A stretch of DNA of 64,000 bases from Sycon ciliatum (taxonomy: Eukaryota > Porifera > Calcarea > Leucosolenida > Sycettidae): the NCBI RefSeq assembly GCF_964019385.1, contig NC_088647.1:11529227-11593226 (forward strand). Direction: 5' to 3'. This document shows, piece by piece, positions 33,308-43,440 of this stretch. A program made the translations under genes and the position numbers. Below the pieces are notes generated by a model. It did not search any database. It worked only from the letters and a program-made list of their open reading frames with translations, and was not told where the DNA came from. Position 1 is the first letter of the stretch. Each line of letters begins with the position of its first letter.

Positions 33308-33545
33308 TATTGGGGCTCTCCTCGTACTAGTTTGTGCGTTAACATTAGCCTGTGTAGTGTCACAGAAAGCATGAGTTTCGAAGTCTGAAGAAAATGTTGA
33401 AAGGTCTCTGCTGGTATGTCAGCTACACCATAGCTCGGTGGTTAGAGCATTGTTGGCCTATAGCGAAGGTCCCTGGTTCCAACCCTGGTTCTGATGGTGA
33501 CAATCAAATTTTCTTCAGACCCTTTCCCTTTTCAACACCCTCAAC
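33308..33545 (+). mobile_element. tRNA-derived SINE, copy 2
   Basis: The head (GGGGCTCTCCTCGTACTAG, then CGAAGTCTGAAGAAAATG) and tRNA part (TAGCTCGGTGGTTAGAGCA, GGTTCCAACCCTGG) align with copy 1 at 25.8 kb with moderate divergence. It lies head to head with the minus-strand fragment just upstream and ends next to the Penelope-like element. Confidence 0.8.
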
Positions 33546-33555
33546 TGAAAAAGAA

Positions 33556-35870
33556 ATAATAAATTAGAATTTTATTAGTGCAATTAGGAGTATAATCGAT
33601 GCAGACATGGCCAGACAACAACGAGTTCATGGAATTTTTAAGGATTTTTATGTTATTCAAAATCGATTTTCGTGTTCCGCTCATCAGTGAATAGTATCGG
33701 AACTGAGGGTACTGTGTACAACAATAGAACATTTTATAACAGCATAATTAATTAAAAGTGTGAACAACAAAGGAAGTGCTACAGCATTACATAATAGGTG
33801 TCAAACATAGTGCTAACGTATATAACTGAGTGCAGCCACAAATTTTGATTCCGTTGAGCAATGTGACACATTCTTTCATCATCTAAACAACCTACACCCA
33901 GCGCTTAGATACACATGTGAGCATGAGCATGACAACAAACTCGCCTTTCTGGATGTGCAGGTAGAAAAATCTAATAACAGCGTCGTAACATCAGTCTACC
34001 GAAAGCCCACTTTCACTGGGCAGTACATCGTCTATGATTCATATTGCTCACATCAATACAAAGTGAACCTGGTACGTAACCTGGTGGGGAGAGCAAAGCG
34101 GCTCTGCTCTGAAACGAAGCTCAACGACGAGCTGGAATTTCTCAGATCAATATTCCTTAAGAATGGATACCCACATGACTTATTGAACAAAATACTGAAG
34201 CAAGAATCTAATAACAAAGATACATTCACAGGTCCTCGGAAGTGTCCTATCTACTTATGCCTGCCTTGGAAAGGCAACGCGTCTGTCAGCATGTCCAGAG
34301 CTATCAAGACCCTAGTCAATAAAACATACTTTGCTGCCCACTTCATCCCCGTGTTCACCACGGTACGTGCGTTCATGGTGAGGAAGGATGTCCTACCTCC
34401 CCAGCTTTCAAGCCATTTGGTTTATCTCTTTGAGTGCCGGAATTGTGCTGCCCGGTACGTTGGTAGGACTCTTCAACACCTGAACGCACGTATCAGACAA
34501 CATGTGCCGTTGCACTTATTACCACCAGCAGCCAGAGCAAAGAGGCCAAAGCGTGGTAGGCCGTGTAAGAACCCAGTTAGCTCAGTAGACAAACACGCTG
34601 TGCCGACAGCGCCGCCTGTTCCCGTGCCACCACCGGCCCCACCACCTGGGGTGCCGTGGGTGGCTGGGGCTGGGGTGGGTTTGCCATCATTGACCTGGCC
34701 ACCACTTCTCGACCCACTGCAAACGGCAGCGGAGCCTACTCTAGCACAACATCATCGTCCTGGAATGGAGGAGGGGCCACCGAGAGACACTGAACCTTCA
34801 CCTCGGCAGTTGCCCTTGCCTCCGCCTGAGCCACCCCCTTTACCTTTGGTGACTACCGAGATGGTGGTCCCCCCGGTGCTGGGATCCACGGTGCCGACTG
34901 TGTCTGGACAGAGAGGGAGATCATCGACAAACCAAAATGAAACCAATATCCTCACCCATAGACCCAGAAGAAGCACAGCAAACTATTCACTTGAAATTTA
35001 TGCACGGAATGGACTTGGCCCACGCAAAATGGACAGTGGAAATGGGTGTGCAGTAGCAGAGAACCCAGCAACGGTGACGCGGAGCAGCGGTCAAACGACT
35101 TGTGATGCTGGTGGAGATGATGGAGCCATGTTGGAGGCTGATAAGGAGTGCAGTGAGACTGAGCATCAAACGGATGATGAGGAAGTGACTGATGATGATG
35201 ATGATGGTGATGAGGACGATGATGATGAAGATGAGACGGAGGACGAGGATAAGGCGGAGGAGGTCGAAGGAAAGGAGCGGGATGAGACGGAAGAGAGCGA
35301 CGTGAGCAAAAAGTCAGCTGTATTTTGTCACTTGTTATCACGTCCAGATTGTCTTGGTGTGTACGATGATTCTCACTTTTCTGTTTTGTGCCGTGCAAGT
35401 TATGTTAAGCAGTTGAAGGTTCTGGAAGCTGTATGTATTCGTGTGCATAATCCTGTTCTTTGTAAACAAAAGAAGCATGTAGTCGCGCTAAAGTTGTTCT
35501 CGTAGCTGGTTATCAGATGTAAATGTTGTGTCATGTTGCACTGTATCACCTCATGCTTTGTGGCTGCACTCAGTTATATACGTTAGCACTATGTTTGACA
35601 CCTATTATGTAATGCTGTAGCACTTCCTTTGTTGTTCACACTTTTAATTAATTATGCTGTTATAAAATGTTCTATTGTTGTACACAGTACCCTCAGTTCC
35701 GATACTATTCACTGATGAGCGGAACACGAAAATCGATTTTGAATAACATAAAAATCCTTAAAAATTCCATGAACTCGTTGTTGTCTGGCCATGTCTGCAT
35801 CGATTATACTCCTAATTGCACTAATAAAATTGCTTTCTCCACGCCGACTCTTTAAATTAGAATTTGTTTG
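33556..35870 (+). mobile_element. Penelope-like element, 5'-truncated, with inverted terminal copies
   Basis: A block of about 280 bp at 33,560-33,839 is the reverse complement of about 35,563-35,845 with very few differences (for example ATGGCCAGACAACAACGAGT and its complement). Coding sequence starts immediately after the left block. Penelope-like retroelements often carry such inverted or tandem partial copies as pseudo-LTRs. The near identity of arms implies a recent insertion. The right copy continues with GCTTTCTCCACGCCGACTC. Confidence 0.85.
33838..35505 (+). CDS. Penelope-like RT (C-terminal part) with split GIY-YIG nuclease
   Basis: Reverse transcriptase and nuclease for target-primed retrotransposition. 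The frame is open from the inverted block; there is no native start, since the N-terminal RT including its YADD-type active site is gone. Numbering from the valine codon at 33955: the text before it (NNLHPALRYTCEHE, KLAFLDV) and VYRKPTFTGQY at about 14-24 are the PLE RT/thumb signature. HLVYLFECRNC (about 155-165) and YVGRT (168-172) are the GIY-YIG core, followed by LNARIRQH. A KRPKRGRPCK AT-hook-like segment, a proline-rich stretch and an acidic tract (DDDDDGDEDDDDEDE) then interrupt the domain for about 265 residues. GIY-YIG resumes at SAVFCHLL (about 454) with FSVL, the glutamate of LEAV (about 491) and the ending PVLCKQKKHVVAL. The usual linker is short, so the insert is odd. Not functional for cDNA synthesis. 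Confidence 0.85.
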   Translation, partial: TNFDSVEQCDTFFHHLNNLHPALRYTCEHEHDNKLAFLDVQVEKSNNSVVTSVYRKPTFTGQYIVYDSYCSHQYKVNLVRNLVGRAKRLCSETKLNDELEFLRSIFLKNGYPHDLLNKILKQESNNKDTFTGPRKCPIYLCLPWKGNASVSMSRAIKTLVNKTYFAAHFIPVFTTVRAFMVRKDVLPPQLSSHLVYLFECRNCAARYVGRTLQHLNARIRQHVPLHLLPPAARAKRPKRGRPCKNPVSSVDKHAVPTAPPVPVPPPAPPPGVPWVAGAGVGLPSLTWPPLLDPLQTAAEPTLAQHHRPGMEEGPPRDTEPSPRQLPLPPPEPPPLPLVTTEMVVPPVLGSTVPTVSGQRGRSSTNQNETNILTHRPRRSTANYSLEIYARNGLGPRKMDSGNGCAVAENPATVTRSSGQTTCDAGGDDGAMLEADKECSETEHQTDDEEVTDDDDDGDEDDDDEDETEDEDKAEEVEGKERDETEESDVSKKSAVFCHLLSRPDCLGVYDDSHFSVLCRASYVKQLKVLEAVCIRVHNPVLCKQKKHVVALKLFS

Positions 35871-36244
35871 ACACTTTATGCAGCTTCATATCAGGCCAAG
35901 CAGCCACAACTGAAAAATTAGATTTTGTGGATAAACCGGTGTGCAGCCCTGCATCAAACATCGTACAGTACTTGTGCATGGAATGGATTTGTGATTTGAG
36001 TGCGACGCCTCCTTGTCCGAGTCCTGAGATTGATGTCTCCGTGGTGGATTAACGGATCTTCAACAGTATATTTTCCTTGTGTCTGCTGCTGCACCGTAGC
36101 AATTGCTTTCTTTCAAATATTTATATGCTACTTTGCGCGTTGGTGCATCTACAAAATATATCTAGCCAAACCTAGTTGACTGTGCTCGCATCGGGACGAT
36201 TGCTCCTCGAAACTTCATCTCCAACAACTAGTCAGGACTCTAGC
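35871..36244. other. No gene recognised
   Basis: Sequence between the Penelope-like element and the inverted-repeat partner. No coding or repeat signal that I could support. Confidence 0.4.
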
Positions 36245-36525
36245 CAGGTGAAAATAGCAGAAGGAAGGGGGGGGGCAGGGGAAACAGTTACCCATTTTCC
36301 CTTTCCAAAATTCTCTTGCCACCCAAAATGCAACATACCCCAACTTCACCCCAGACAGGGGTGGGTGCCTTTGTGAATCCTCTGTTAGTGACTGTCGACT
36401 GTATTTTCGCTGAATAGCCCGGAAAAACACAAAAATCAACAAGTGAGAAGGGGGGGGGGCACCACTTTGTTTACAGGAGGGCACTCAATCAGAGTACGGG
36501 GTGCTCCGCCACCGTACCCCCTTTT
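36245..36525 (-). repeat. Inverted-repeat partner of 32,560-32,840
   Basis: Reverse-complement match to the block at 32.6-32.8 kb, with differences spread along the length (perhaps 15-20%). Contains runs of about ten G at 36,267 and 36,451. Confidence 0.7.
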
Positions 36526-37179
36526 GGCTAGAACTCTGCTGATGTTCAGAAAAGGATACGGGAAGATGTGGAAACATAGTATGATGCTGAACTAGTTTTT
36601 TGAATTGGCTGGGTAGGTGGTTGCCATTCAGTGAGATGTAGCCTAACAGTTGTGATGGAGTAAGTTGTTGCTATCCTCTACACACTTTCCTCCTCGCTAT
36701 TTAAAATGTTCCATTTATGTCTTGCTTTTTTTGCTGCCAATAGAGAAGATGCGACATGACTTCTTATAGTTGATGTTTTTGTCCTTTTACAGGAAACAGT
36801 GAACGGGGCATTCAAATTTACGAGATGGTGAGTGCATGGAAAAAATAGCAGACTGACAGCGATGACAGAATTGAATTTCAGGTTGTATCGCTGTTGCAAT
36901 TGCACACGAGTGTTAAGTTGCTGGAAGTTTCGCATGTGCCATCCACAATGAGGGGGCGGGAATTAGATCAAGGCTGTCAAGTGCAGTACGATGTACAACA
37001 ACATGGAAGTTCAGAATCGATGTCCTGAATTGTGCACATTTTCATCCTGCACTGGCACGTATTGTGCACAGCAGTGCATGCGTCGGTTCAACATCGTATT
37101 TCATTGTATACGCCGAAGTCGCTTCACAGGCAGAAAATCGACAGGGGGTGGCAACTAGAGAGGGGGCGGATCAACGGTA
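36526..37179. other. No gene recognised
   Basis: Unrecognised sequence. Short open frames without domain character. Confidence 0.4.
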
Positions 37180-38200
37180 CTTTACGGTGGAAATAGTGAC
37201 GTCACATGCAATATCTATGGCCTTTCCCTATCAGAGTGTATGTGATTCGGATTTATGGACATTTCAATTTCAAAGTTAAAGGGGAAGTTAAGGCAAAAAT
37301 TAAAATTTCACCAGTTGTAGTCTTCGGGGTGCTGAGTCGAATGGTCTTGGTCCGAGAGAGCTAAGACGCTCCCTTCCTACTTGAATCCCAATCGAACTCG
37401 CGCACTTCCACCGAAACTGGGTGACTGCGCCCTACTAGATGGGGATTTGTATGCAAAATGTCACTAAAAGCGCCATTTCGTTCTTATAAAAGCACGGATG
37501 ACCGCGATTGGCCCATATGTTGTAGTCTTTTGGACGCTGAGTCGACTGGTTTAGGTCCAAAAAGGCTGCGATGCAGCGTTCCTCCTTTATTCCCAATCGA
37601 ACATGGTTGAACAAGCGGTCACGTGCTCCTGGGTGCCCAAATCACATGGTCACCACGCCAGCACGCGACAAATTTCACACCAAGGTTCAACTCGAGTTCA
37701 ACTCGAGTGACAGGAGTGCACCCAAAAAAGGTCAAACAGGCTAGTAAGTTGTACCCTGCAGGCACGGTGACCAGGTGACTGGTGTACGCAGGAGCATGTG
37801 ACCGCTTGTTCAACCATGTTCGATTGGGAATAAAGGAGGAACGCTACATCGCAGCCTTTTCGGACCAAAACCAGTCGACTCAGCATCCAAAAGACTACAA
37901 CATATGGGCCAATCGCGGTCATCCGTGCTTTTATAAGAACGAAATGGCGCTTTTAGTGACATTTTGCATACAAATCCCCATCTAGTAGGGCGCAGTCACC
38001 CAGTTTCGGTGGAAGTGCGCGAGTTCGATTGGGATTCAAGTAGGAAGGGAGCGTCTCAGCTTCCTCGGACCAAGACCATTCGACCCAGCACCCCGAAGAC
38101 TACAGCTGGTGAAATTTTAATTTTTGCCTTAACTTCCCCTTTAAGGTCAGTGCCCTGTCCCAGGCCGCCTGGATAAACTAGACATGAATGTATACTGTGT
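37180..38200. mobile_element. Foldback-arm relative interrupted by TTAA MITE copy 3
   Basis: AATAGTGACGTCACATGCAA and the text after it parallel 23,590-23,640. After the MITE the match continues as GGTCAGTGCC and CGCCTGGATAAAC, parallel to 23,681-23,705. The insertion therefore split a copy of the 23-kb arm at TTAA. Confidence 0.7.
37277..38144. mobile_element. TTAA foldback MITE, copy 3 (full length)
   Basis: Bordered by TTAA; the ends are AGGGGAAGTTAAGGCAAAAA and its complement. About 865 bp, almost wholly palindromic about CTCGAGTTCAACTCGAG near 37,697. It is highly similar to copy 1, with scattered substitutions. It encodes nothing; the mirror-image open frames on both strands are arm artefacts. 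Confidence 0.9.
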
Positions 38201-38268
38201 TTTCCTGTTTGTTAGCCGCACCGGGGTCTAAGATACCGGGTTTTTTTCTTGCGCATGCGTACATGCAC

Positions 38269-38384
<116 letters not shown>

Positions 38385-38795
38385 ATGTCTGAGGTCTGAG
38401 GTGTGTGTGTGTGTGGAGAAAAAAAGACCAAAAATAGGGATTCACTGGCCAGAAAATGTCACTTCAAATAGCTGTATGGTGTAGACCAGGCTGTATAGTG
38501 ACGGTCAATTCTTCAGCCTTGCAAGCTGTTGAATGGTGCTATCCCAGCACAAGTTGCTATGGCTTTTGCCGTAGCATTGCTATCATCGCCTCCGGCGATG
38601 GGCGTCAAAAGGTGTGTGTGTGTACGACAGTGCGTGCGTGTGTCTGTGTGTGCGCGTGGGTGGGTGTTTGTGTGTGTCTGTGGACATGTGTGTGTGTTTG
38701 TACGTGTGTGTATTAATTTTAAAAGTGTGTGCATGTGTGTTTTACGTACATGTTTGTGCGTGGGTGTGCATGTGGGTGTGCGTGTGTTTGTGCAT

Positions 38796-39222
38796 CCATT
38801 GTCTTAGGTTGATAGCAAGCTAATTGTACTCTGACACTTCTTGTATGGGAGTACGCCATAGATGGAAACATATACTTTGCAAGATACTGTCTTCGACGGG
38901 AGGAGTACTCTCTGAGTTATTGTCGGCTGAGCTACACTATGGCAGAGGCTGTACACACTTCTACAAGGTGGTCTGGAAGTGAGACATCATTGTAGTAATG
39001 CTAGAGCTATGCTATATTTGAAAATGTCTTATATTATTTTCTTTGGTTTATCACTTAATAACCACTGTAGGAGGTGCTCCATTTACGCTGCAAGTACCAT
39101 AGGGAAAGTGTGCTGCTCAGGATGGGGAAAGTGTGCTAATGGTAGGGAAAAGGTAGAAAATGCTACTGCTGCAGGGACATTACTAAGTAAATTCTCCATG
39201 TTCAGTAAACAAATAGGCCCAC
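38796..39222. other. No gene recognised
   Basis: Unrecognised sequence between the GT tract and a small tandem repeat. Confidence 0.4.
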
Positions 39223-39227
39223 CAGTG

Positions 39228-39356
39228 CAGATAGACCACACTAGAGCGGAGAGACCACACTAGGGCAGAGAGACCACACTAGAGCGGAGAGACCACACTA
39301 GAGCGGAGAGACCACACTAGAGCGGAGAGACCACACTAGAGCGGAGAGACCACACT
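39228..39356 (+). repeat. 19-bp tandem repeat, ~6 copies
   Basis: AGAGCGGAGAGACCACACT is repeated with one variant (AGGGCAGAGAGACC). Confidence 0.95.
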
Positions 39357-41364
39357 ACAGCCTGGGAACATGCGCATTGAACTATGGCGATCAGGTTGGC
39401 AAGTCTTATAAAGTCTTCATGCCTGCATTTCCTTTGCTTATCAGATCACGAACACACACTGTGAAGTATACACACAATCAATGATTGATGATGGTAAAGC
39501 ATCTCACAAGCATTACCTATGCCTGTTGTCAAGATTGCTACAACATTATGAGAATGGTTGATCCCACATTCTTCAGTGCACGCATACCCCTGTTTTACTC
39601 AAGTCGGTACAAACCAACTCTGAGACACCAGAAAGAATTCACTTTGTCAGCCAGGCCAGATGAGGAGAAATACATCATGTTGTTATAACACATTGTACTG
39701 GCATGCAAGACACACTAGTCAACCAAGACATGAAAGTTAACCAAGAATGTAGTGCCATGTATGTAACTGCTATTGCCATCAGACCTGGCCATCAGACCTG
39801 GCCATCAGACTTGGCCATCAGAAAACAAGGCGAGTGTGCCTGTGCTATAGTATGTCAATAGCCATGTACATGACAATGCAGCCATTATATGCAACAAAGA
39901 CAGATCATCAATAATGAAGGAAATGTTTGCCCACAGCTCCTTGTTTCTAGTCCAAGGCCTGGGTTGAATAGTGACATCCTGGAAATAAAGACACTTTTCC
40001 TTGTCTGCCGGAGTGTACATCCATGCCTCACGGGATAAGCGGGGCCAGCTTTAAAGAATATTGATATGCATATCAAGTTACATGTAGTCAGCTTAGTGAA
40101 TCAGGTGCAAGCATCCCGCTCACACCAAGGTGAACTTACCGACGTTGCTACACTGTACTGGACCAGTTTGTCATGGCATTGAATTGGAAAGTTGACTATT
40201 GAGACCACCCTCAACAGTAGAGTACACACTCAATTCATTTGTTTCAATTTAGCTAGCAGTGAATTCCAGTGAAAAGAAAATGTTGGCCGTTTGGCCTGTC
40301 TCTCCAGCATGGTTCAACCGAAATTTGACTCTGAATAAAGACACAAAGTTATAGGAATTACTGCTAGTGCCTGTCAGTCAACATGGTGTGTTGCGTTGTC
40401 TGTCTACATTTACAAAAAAAACTCAAACCCTCAAACTAGTGAAAATAATAAAAATGATAATAATAATACTCACTCAATCTGCGGACAGAACTGTTTCGTC
40501 CTTTGTGGACTCATAATAATAATAATGGTACTATGGAATTATACTTATAGTAGAAGTAGTACTTGCAGCGTAAATGAACCATTTTGACTCTCCGATAACC
40601 CACCGTTGTTTTGTGATATCATGCCGTGGCTTTATGATCCTGTATACTCGTACGTGTATTGCTATTCCCCATTGGCACATTGTGCAAGTACACGGAACAG
40701 TCCGTTTTCAGAGCATAAGATTTTTACATACTTTGCTATGGTCTAGAATGTCCCTGGTTCTGTTGCGGTTCTAACAAACAGAATGGTTTTGCGCATGTAT
40801 TCACAATGTACTGCATAGTAAAGCAGTTTAAGTAAGTTCTACTGTATCGAGATCAACACTGATTTTTGTGATCTTGCTCCTTTACAATTCTTGCATCCTG
40901 ATAACTATTTACATGTGGACTTGTCAACATTTCAGTCTTCCATGTTCATTTCAAGTTCTTGTTTTCTACGTGTATTTTCTTAGAGACGATCAGTTTACTT
41001 TTCTGTTTTTTTTTGTGTTTTTTTTTCAACTTCAATTGAGTCCTTCCGTTTTTGTATCTTTAACATGCCGGATTTCCACAAATCACTGTTTTCCCCCTGT
41101 AATGATGTACGGGTTCATCTTTTTTTTATCCTTTTTATTTCTTGCTTCTCATTACTTTTATCTTGCTTGTCCTCTCCTCTCTTCCTTCCACACTCTTGCC
41201 ATGACAATTAAACTTCACTTTATAAAACTAAAATCAATACTGTGCACTGTGCATGTGGTTGGGTCATTCTGCATAAAAAAATTACGCAGGTAAAAAATTC
41301 CAGGGCTTTCCGAAATCGGATCGTTTTAGGCAAAAACAGCCAGGTTTATCAGAGAAATTGTATG
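39357..41364. other. ~2 kb without a recognised gene
   Basis: A 15-bp repeat (CATCAGACCTGGC) occurs about four times at 39,778-39,822. A T-rich stretch lies at about 40,990-41,180. The longest open frame (141 codons, 40,868-41,293) is F/L/S-rich because of the T-rich composition and has no domain; I do not call it. Confidence 0.45.
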
Positions 41365-41365
41365 G

Positions 41366-41500
41366 GTTACCATGGAAACAAACCTAATTCGCAACGAAAT
41401 CCTGGTTGCCATGGCAACCACTGTAAGCCTGGAAAATGGGCTGAAATAGAGCATGGTTACCATGGCAACGGTGGCTTTTCTGCCTGGTTGCCATGGCAAC
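41366..41500. promoter_or_regulatory. Cluster of four RFX X-box palindromes
   Basis: GTTACCATGGAAAC (41366-41379), GTTGCCATGGCAAC (41405-41418), GTTACCATGGCAAC (41456-41469) and GTTGCCATGGCAAC (41487-41500). All fit the X-box consensus GTNNCC, then AT, then RGNAAC, and two are perfect palindromes. RFX factors bind this site in promoters of ciliary genes across animals. No gene is evident next to it here, so whether it acts as a promoter, an enhancer or a repeat fragment is inference. Confidence 0.7.
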
Positions 41501-42196
41501 TGTGTATTTTCTTCGAAAAACTGTGTTTTTATCGTTTTTTACATCTGAAATCGGAAGATTTTCCCATTTTTCGTCTTGATATTGGACAGCTGAGACAGAC
41601 TCGGCCATGAATAGTGTGAACACAGTGCAGCTCTATAACACATGTCCATGTACATGTACATGGCTGATGATATGCAATACAACTGATGACCATGGCATCT
41701 GCAGTATACACTTTACAGTCGTTTGATAATGAAGCACTGCAAGAAATGTACATGCACAAGCATAAACAGTTTCAATCGAAGAGGAAAAAAAATAAACAGT
41801 TTGCATACACACATAGTTCTGCAGATAGAACTCAGGACCTGTTCAGTGTACAAGCACATGCTTGTGGTTGTACTCGCTTGTACTCAAAATCAGCATGGCT
41901 GTAGTAGATGTAAATACACAGCAGAGTGCGAGGAGACCAGAGTACAAGAGTACAAGTATGCAGTATGCAATGCAATACTTGAAGTACATAGTACCAGTAG
42001 TGCCAGTAGTAGCATTTTAGAGACTCAGCGAATAAACCCGTCACTGGTCTAAAGTAGAACTCAGACCAGTAATATGTACAAGGTCATACCGTTCAGATTC
42101 TGCAGACGGAGTAGTATAGCATCTCATCTGAATATGATCATGCTAAATAAAGCAGAGCGGCGCGGATGCAGGCAGTACAGTGCACAGATTATAATG
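41501..42196. other. No gene recognised
   Basis: Unrecognised sequence leading to the 45-bp array. TACAAGTA-like short repeats near 41,940-42,000. Confidence 0.4.
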
Positions 42197-42785
42197 ACTG
42201 CAGGTTAGTCCTCAGCCTATGTACTGGGGTAGAGATACAGCACTGCAGGGTAGTCCTCAGCCTATGTACTGGGGTAGAGATACAGCACTGCAGGGTAGTC
42301 TTCAGCCTATGTACTGGGGTAGAGATACAGCACTGCAGGGTAGTCTTCAGCCTATGTACTGGGGTAGAGATACAGCACTGCAGGGTAGTCTTCAGCCTAT
42401 GTACTGGGGTAGAGATACAGCACTGCAGGGTAGTCCTCAGCCTATGTACTGGGGTAGAGATACAGCACTGCAGGGTAGTCCTCAGCCTATGTACTGGGGT
42501 AGAGATACAGCACTGCCGGGTAGTCTTCAGCCTATGTACTGGGGTAGAGATACAGCACTTCAGGGTAGTCTTCAGCCTATGTACTGGGGTAGAGATACAG
42601 CACTGCAGGGTGGTCTTCAGCCTATGTACTGGGGTAGAGATACAGCACTGCAGGGTAGTCTTCAGCCTATGTACTGGGGTAGAGATACAGCAATGCAGGG
42701 TAGTCCTCAGCCTATGTACTGGGGTAGAGATACAACACTGCAGGGTAGTCTTCAGCCTATGTACTGGGGTAGAGATACAGTGTAG
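42197..42785 (+). repeat. 45-bp minisatellite, ~13 copies
   Basis: The unit is CCTATGTACTGGGGTAGAGA, then TACAGCACTGCAGGGTAGTC and CTCAG or TTCAG. As 45 is divisible by three, two plus frames stay open with 15-residue repeats (for example GRDTALQGSPQPMYW). Variation is mainly CCTCAG/TTCAG plus single changes. No signal peptide or flanking domain suggests a real protein. Confidence 0.95.
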
Positions 42786-42894
42786 AGAACTGACGGATAG
42801 AGATCATAATCAACACCAATATGCTGCACTACAGCCGCTGTATCAACGCACTCAAATTCTACCACACATGTACTAGCTGCACAAGAAGTCACAC

Positions 42895-43279
42895 TACCGT
42901 ATTTGCCGGAGTATAGTGCGCACTTTAGAGGCCCTATTCGTTCTGGCCACAAATCGCAGGCGCACACTATGCAAATATGAAAATGCATGTACTGTACTTC
43001 GAGAAGTAGTACAATTAGTAAAACTGCGGTGAAGTGTGCCACCTCTGACCTATGACCCTGCGCAAGCCATACGCATGCTCATTTTTTTAGGATAAATTCT
43101 GACAAAGGTCGCACTATAGTACTGCCTTTACCATCGATAATGTTCTCAAATCTCAAATCTAGGCGGCGGCGCATTATACTCAGGATATCCGCATATACCA
43201 TGAGTTGCCAAAACCTTGCTCAAAAGAGGGGGTGCGCCTTTTATACTCAGGTGCGCGTCATACTCCGGCAAAGACGGTA
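42895..43279. mobile_element. ~385-bp MITE with TACCGTATTTGCCGG ends
   Basis: Left end TACCGTATTTGCCGGAGTAT; the right end is ATACTCCGGCAAAGACGGTA in complement orientation, one mismatch in about 20. No coding capacity. Confidence 0.8.
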
Positions 43280-43440
43280 TGTATTCCGTGCATTGGCAAA
43301 GCAGTAGATTATTACTTAGCGGCTGGCTATATATTTGTGGTACGCACATTTGCAAAAGACATCAGTACCAGTGCCTACTGATGGTCATGGGTAGAATGGT
43401 GACAACGGCGACGGCAGTAGCAGCAGCTGTACACTATGCA
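43280..43440. other. Spacer before the 48-bp satellite
   Basis: About 160 bp without recognised features. It ends with CAGCAGCTGTACACTATGCA just before the first unit. Confidence 0.4.

Noticed and set aside
40868-41293. 141-codon F/L-rich membrane protein
   Set aside because: Hydrophobicity comes from a T-rich stretch; no defined transmembrane pattern, neighbour or regulatory signal.
42166-42876. 236- and 188-codon plus-strand repeat proteins
   Set aside because: 45-bp array divisible by three; two frames are open, with no distinguishing coding signal.
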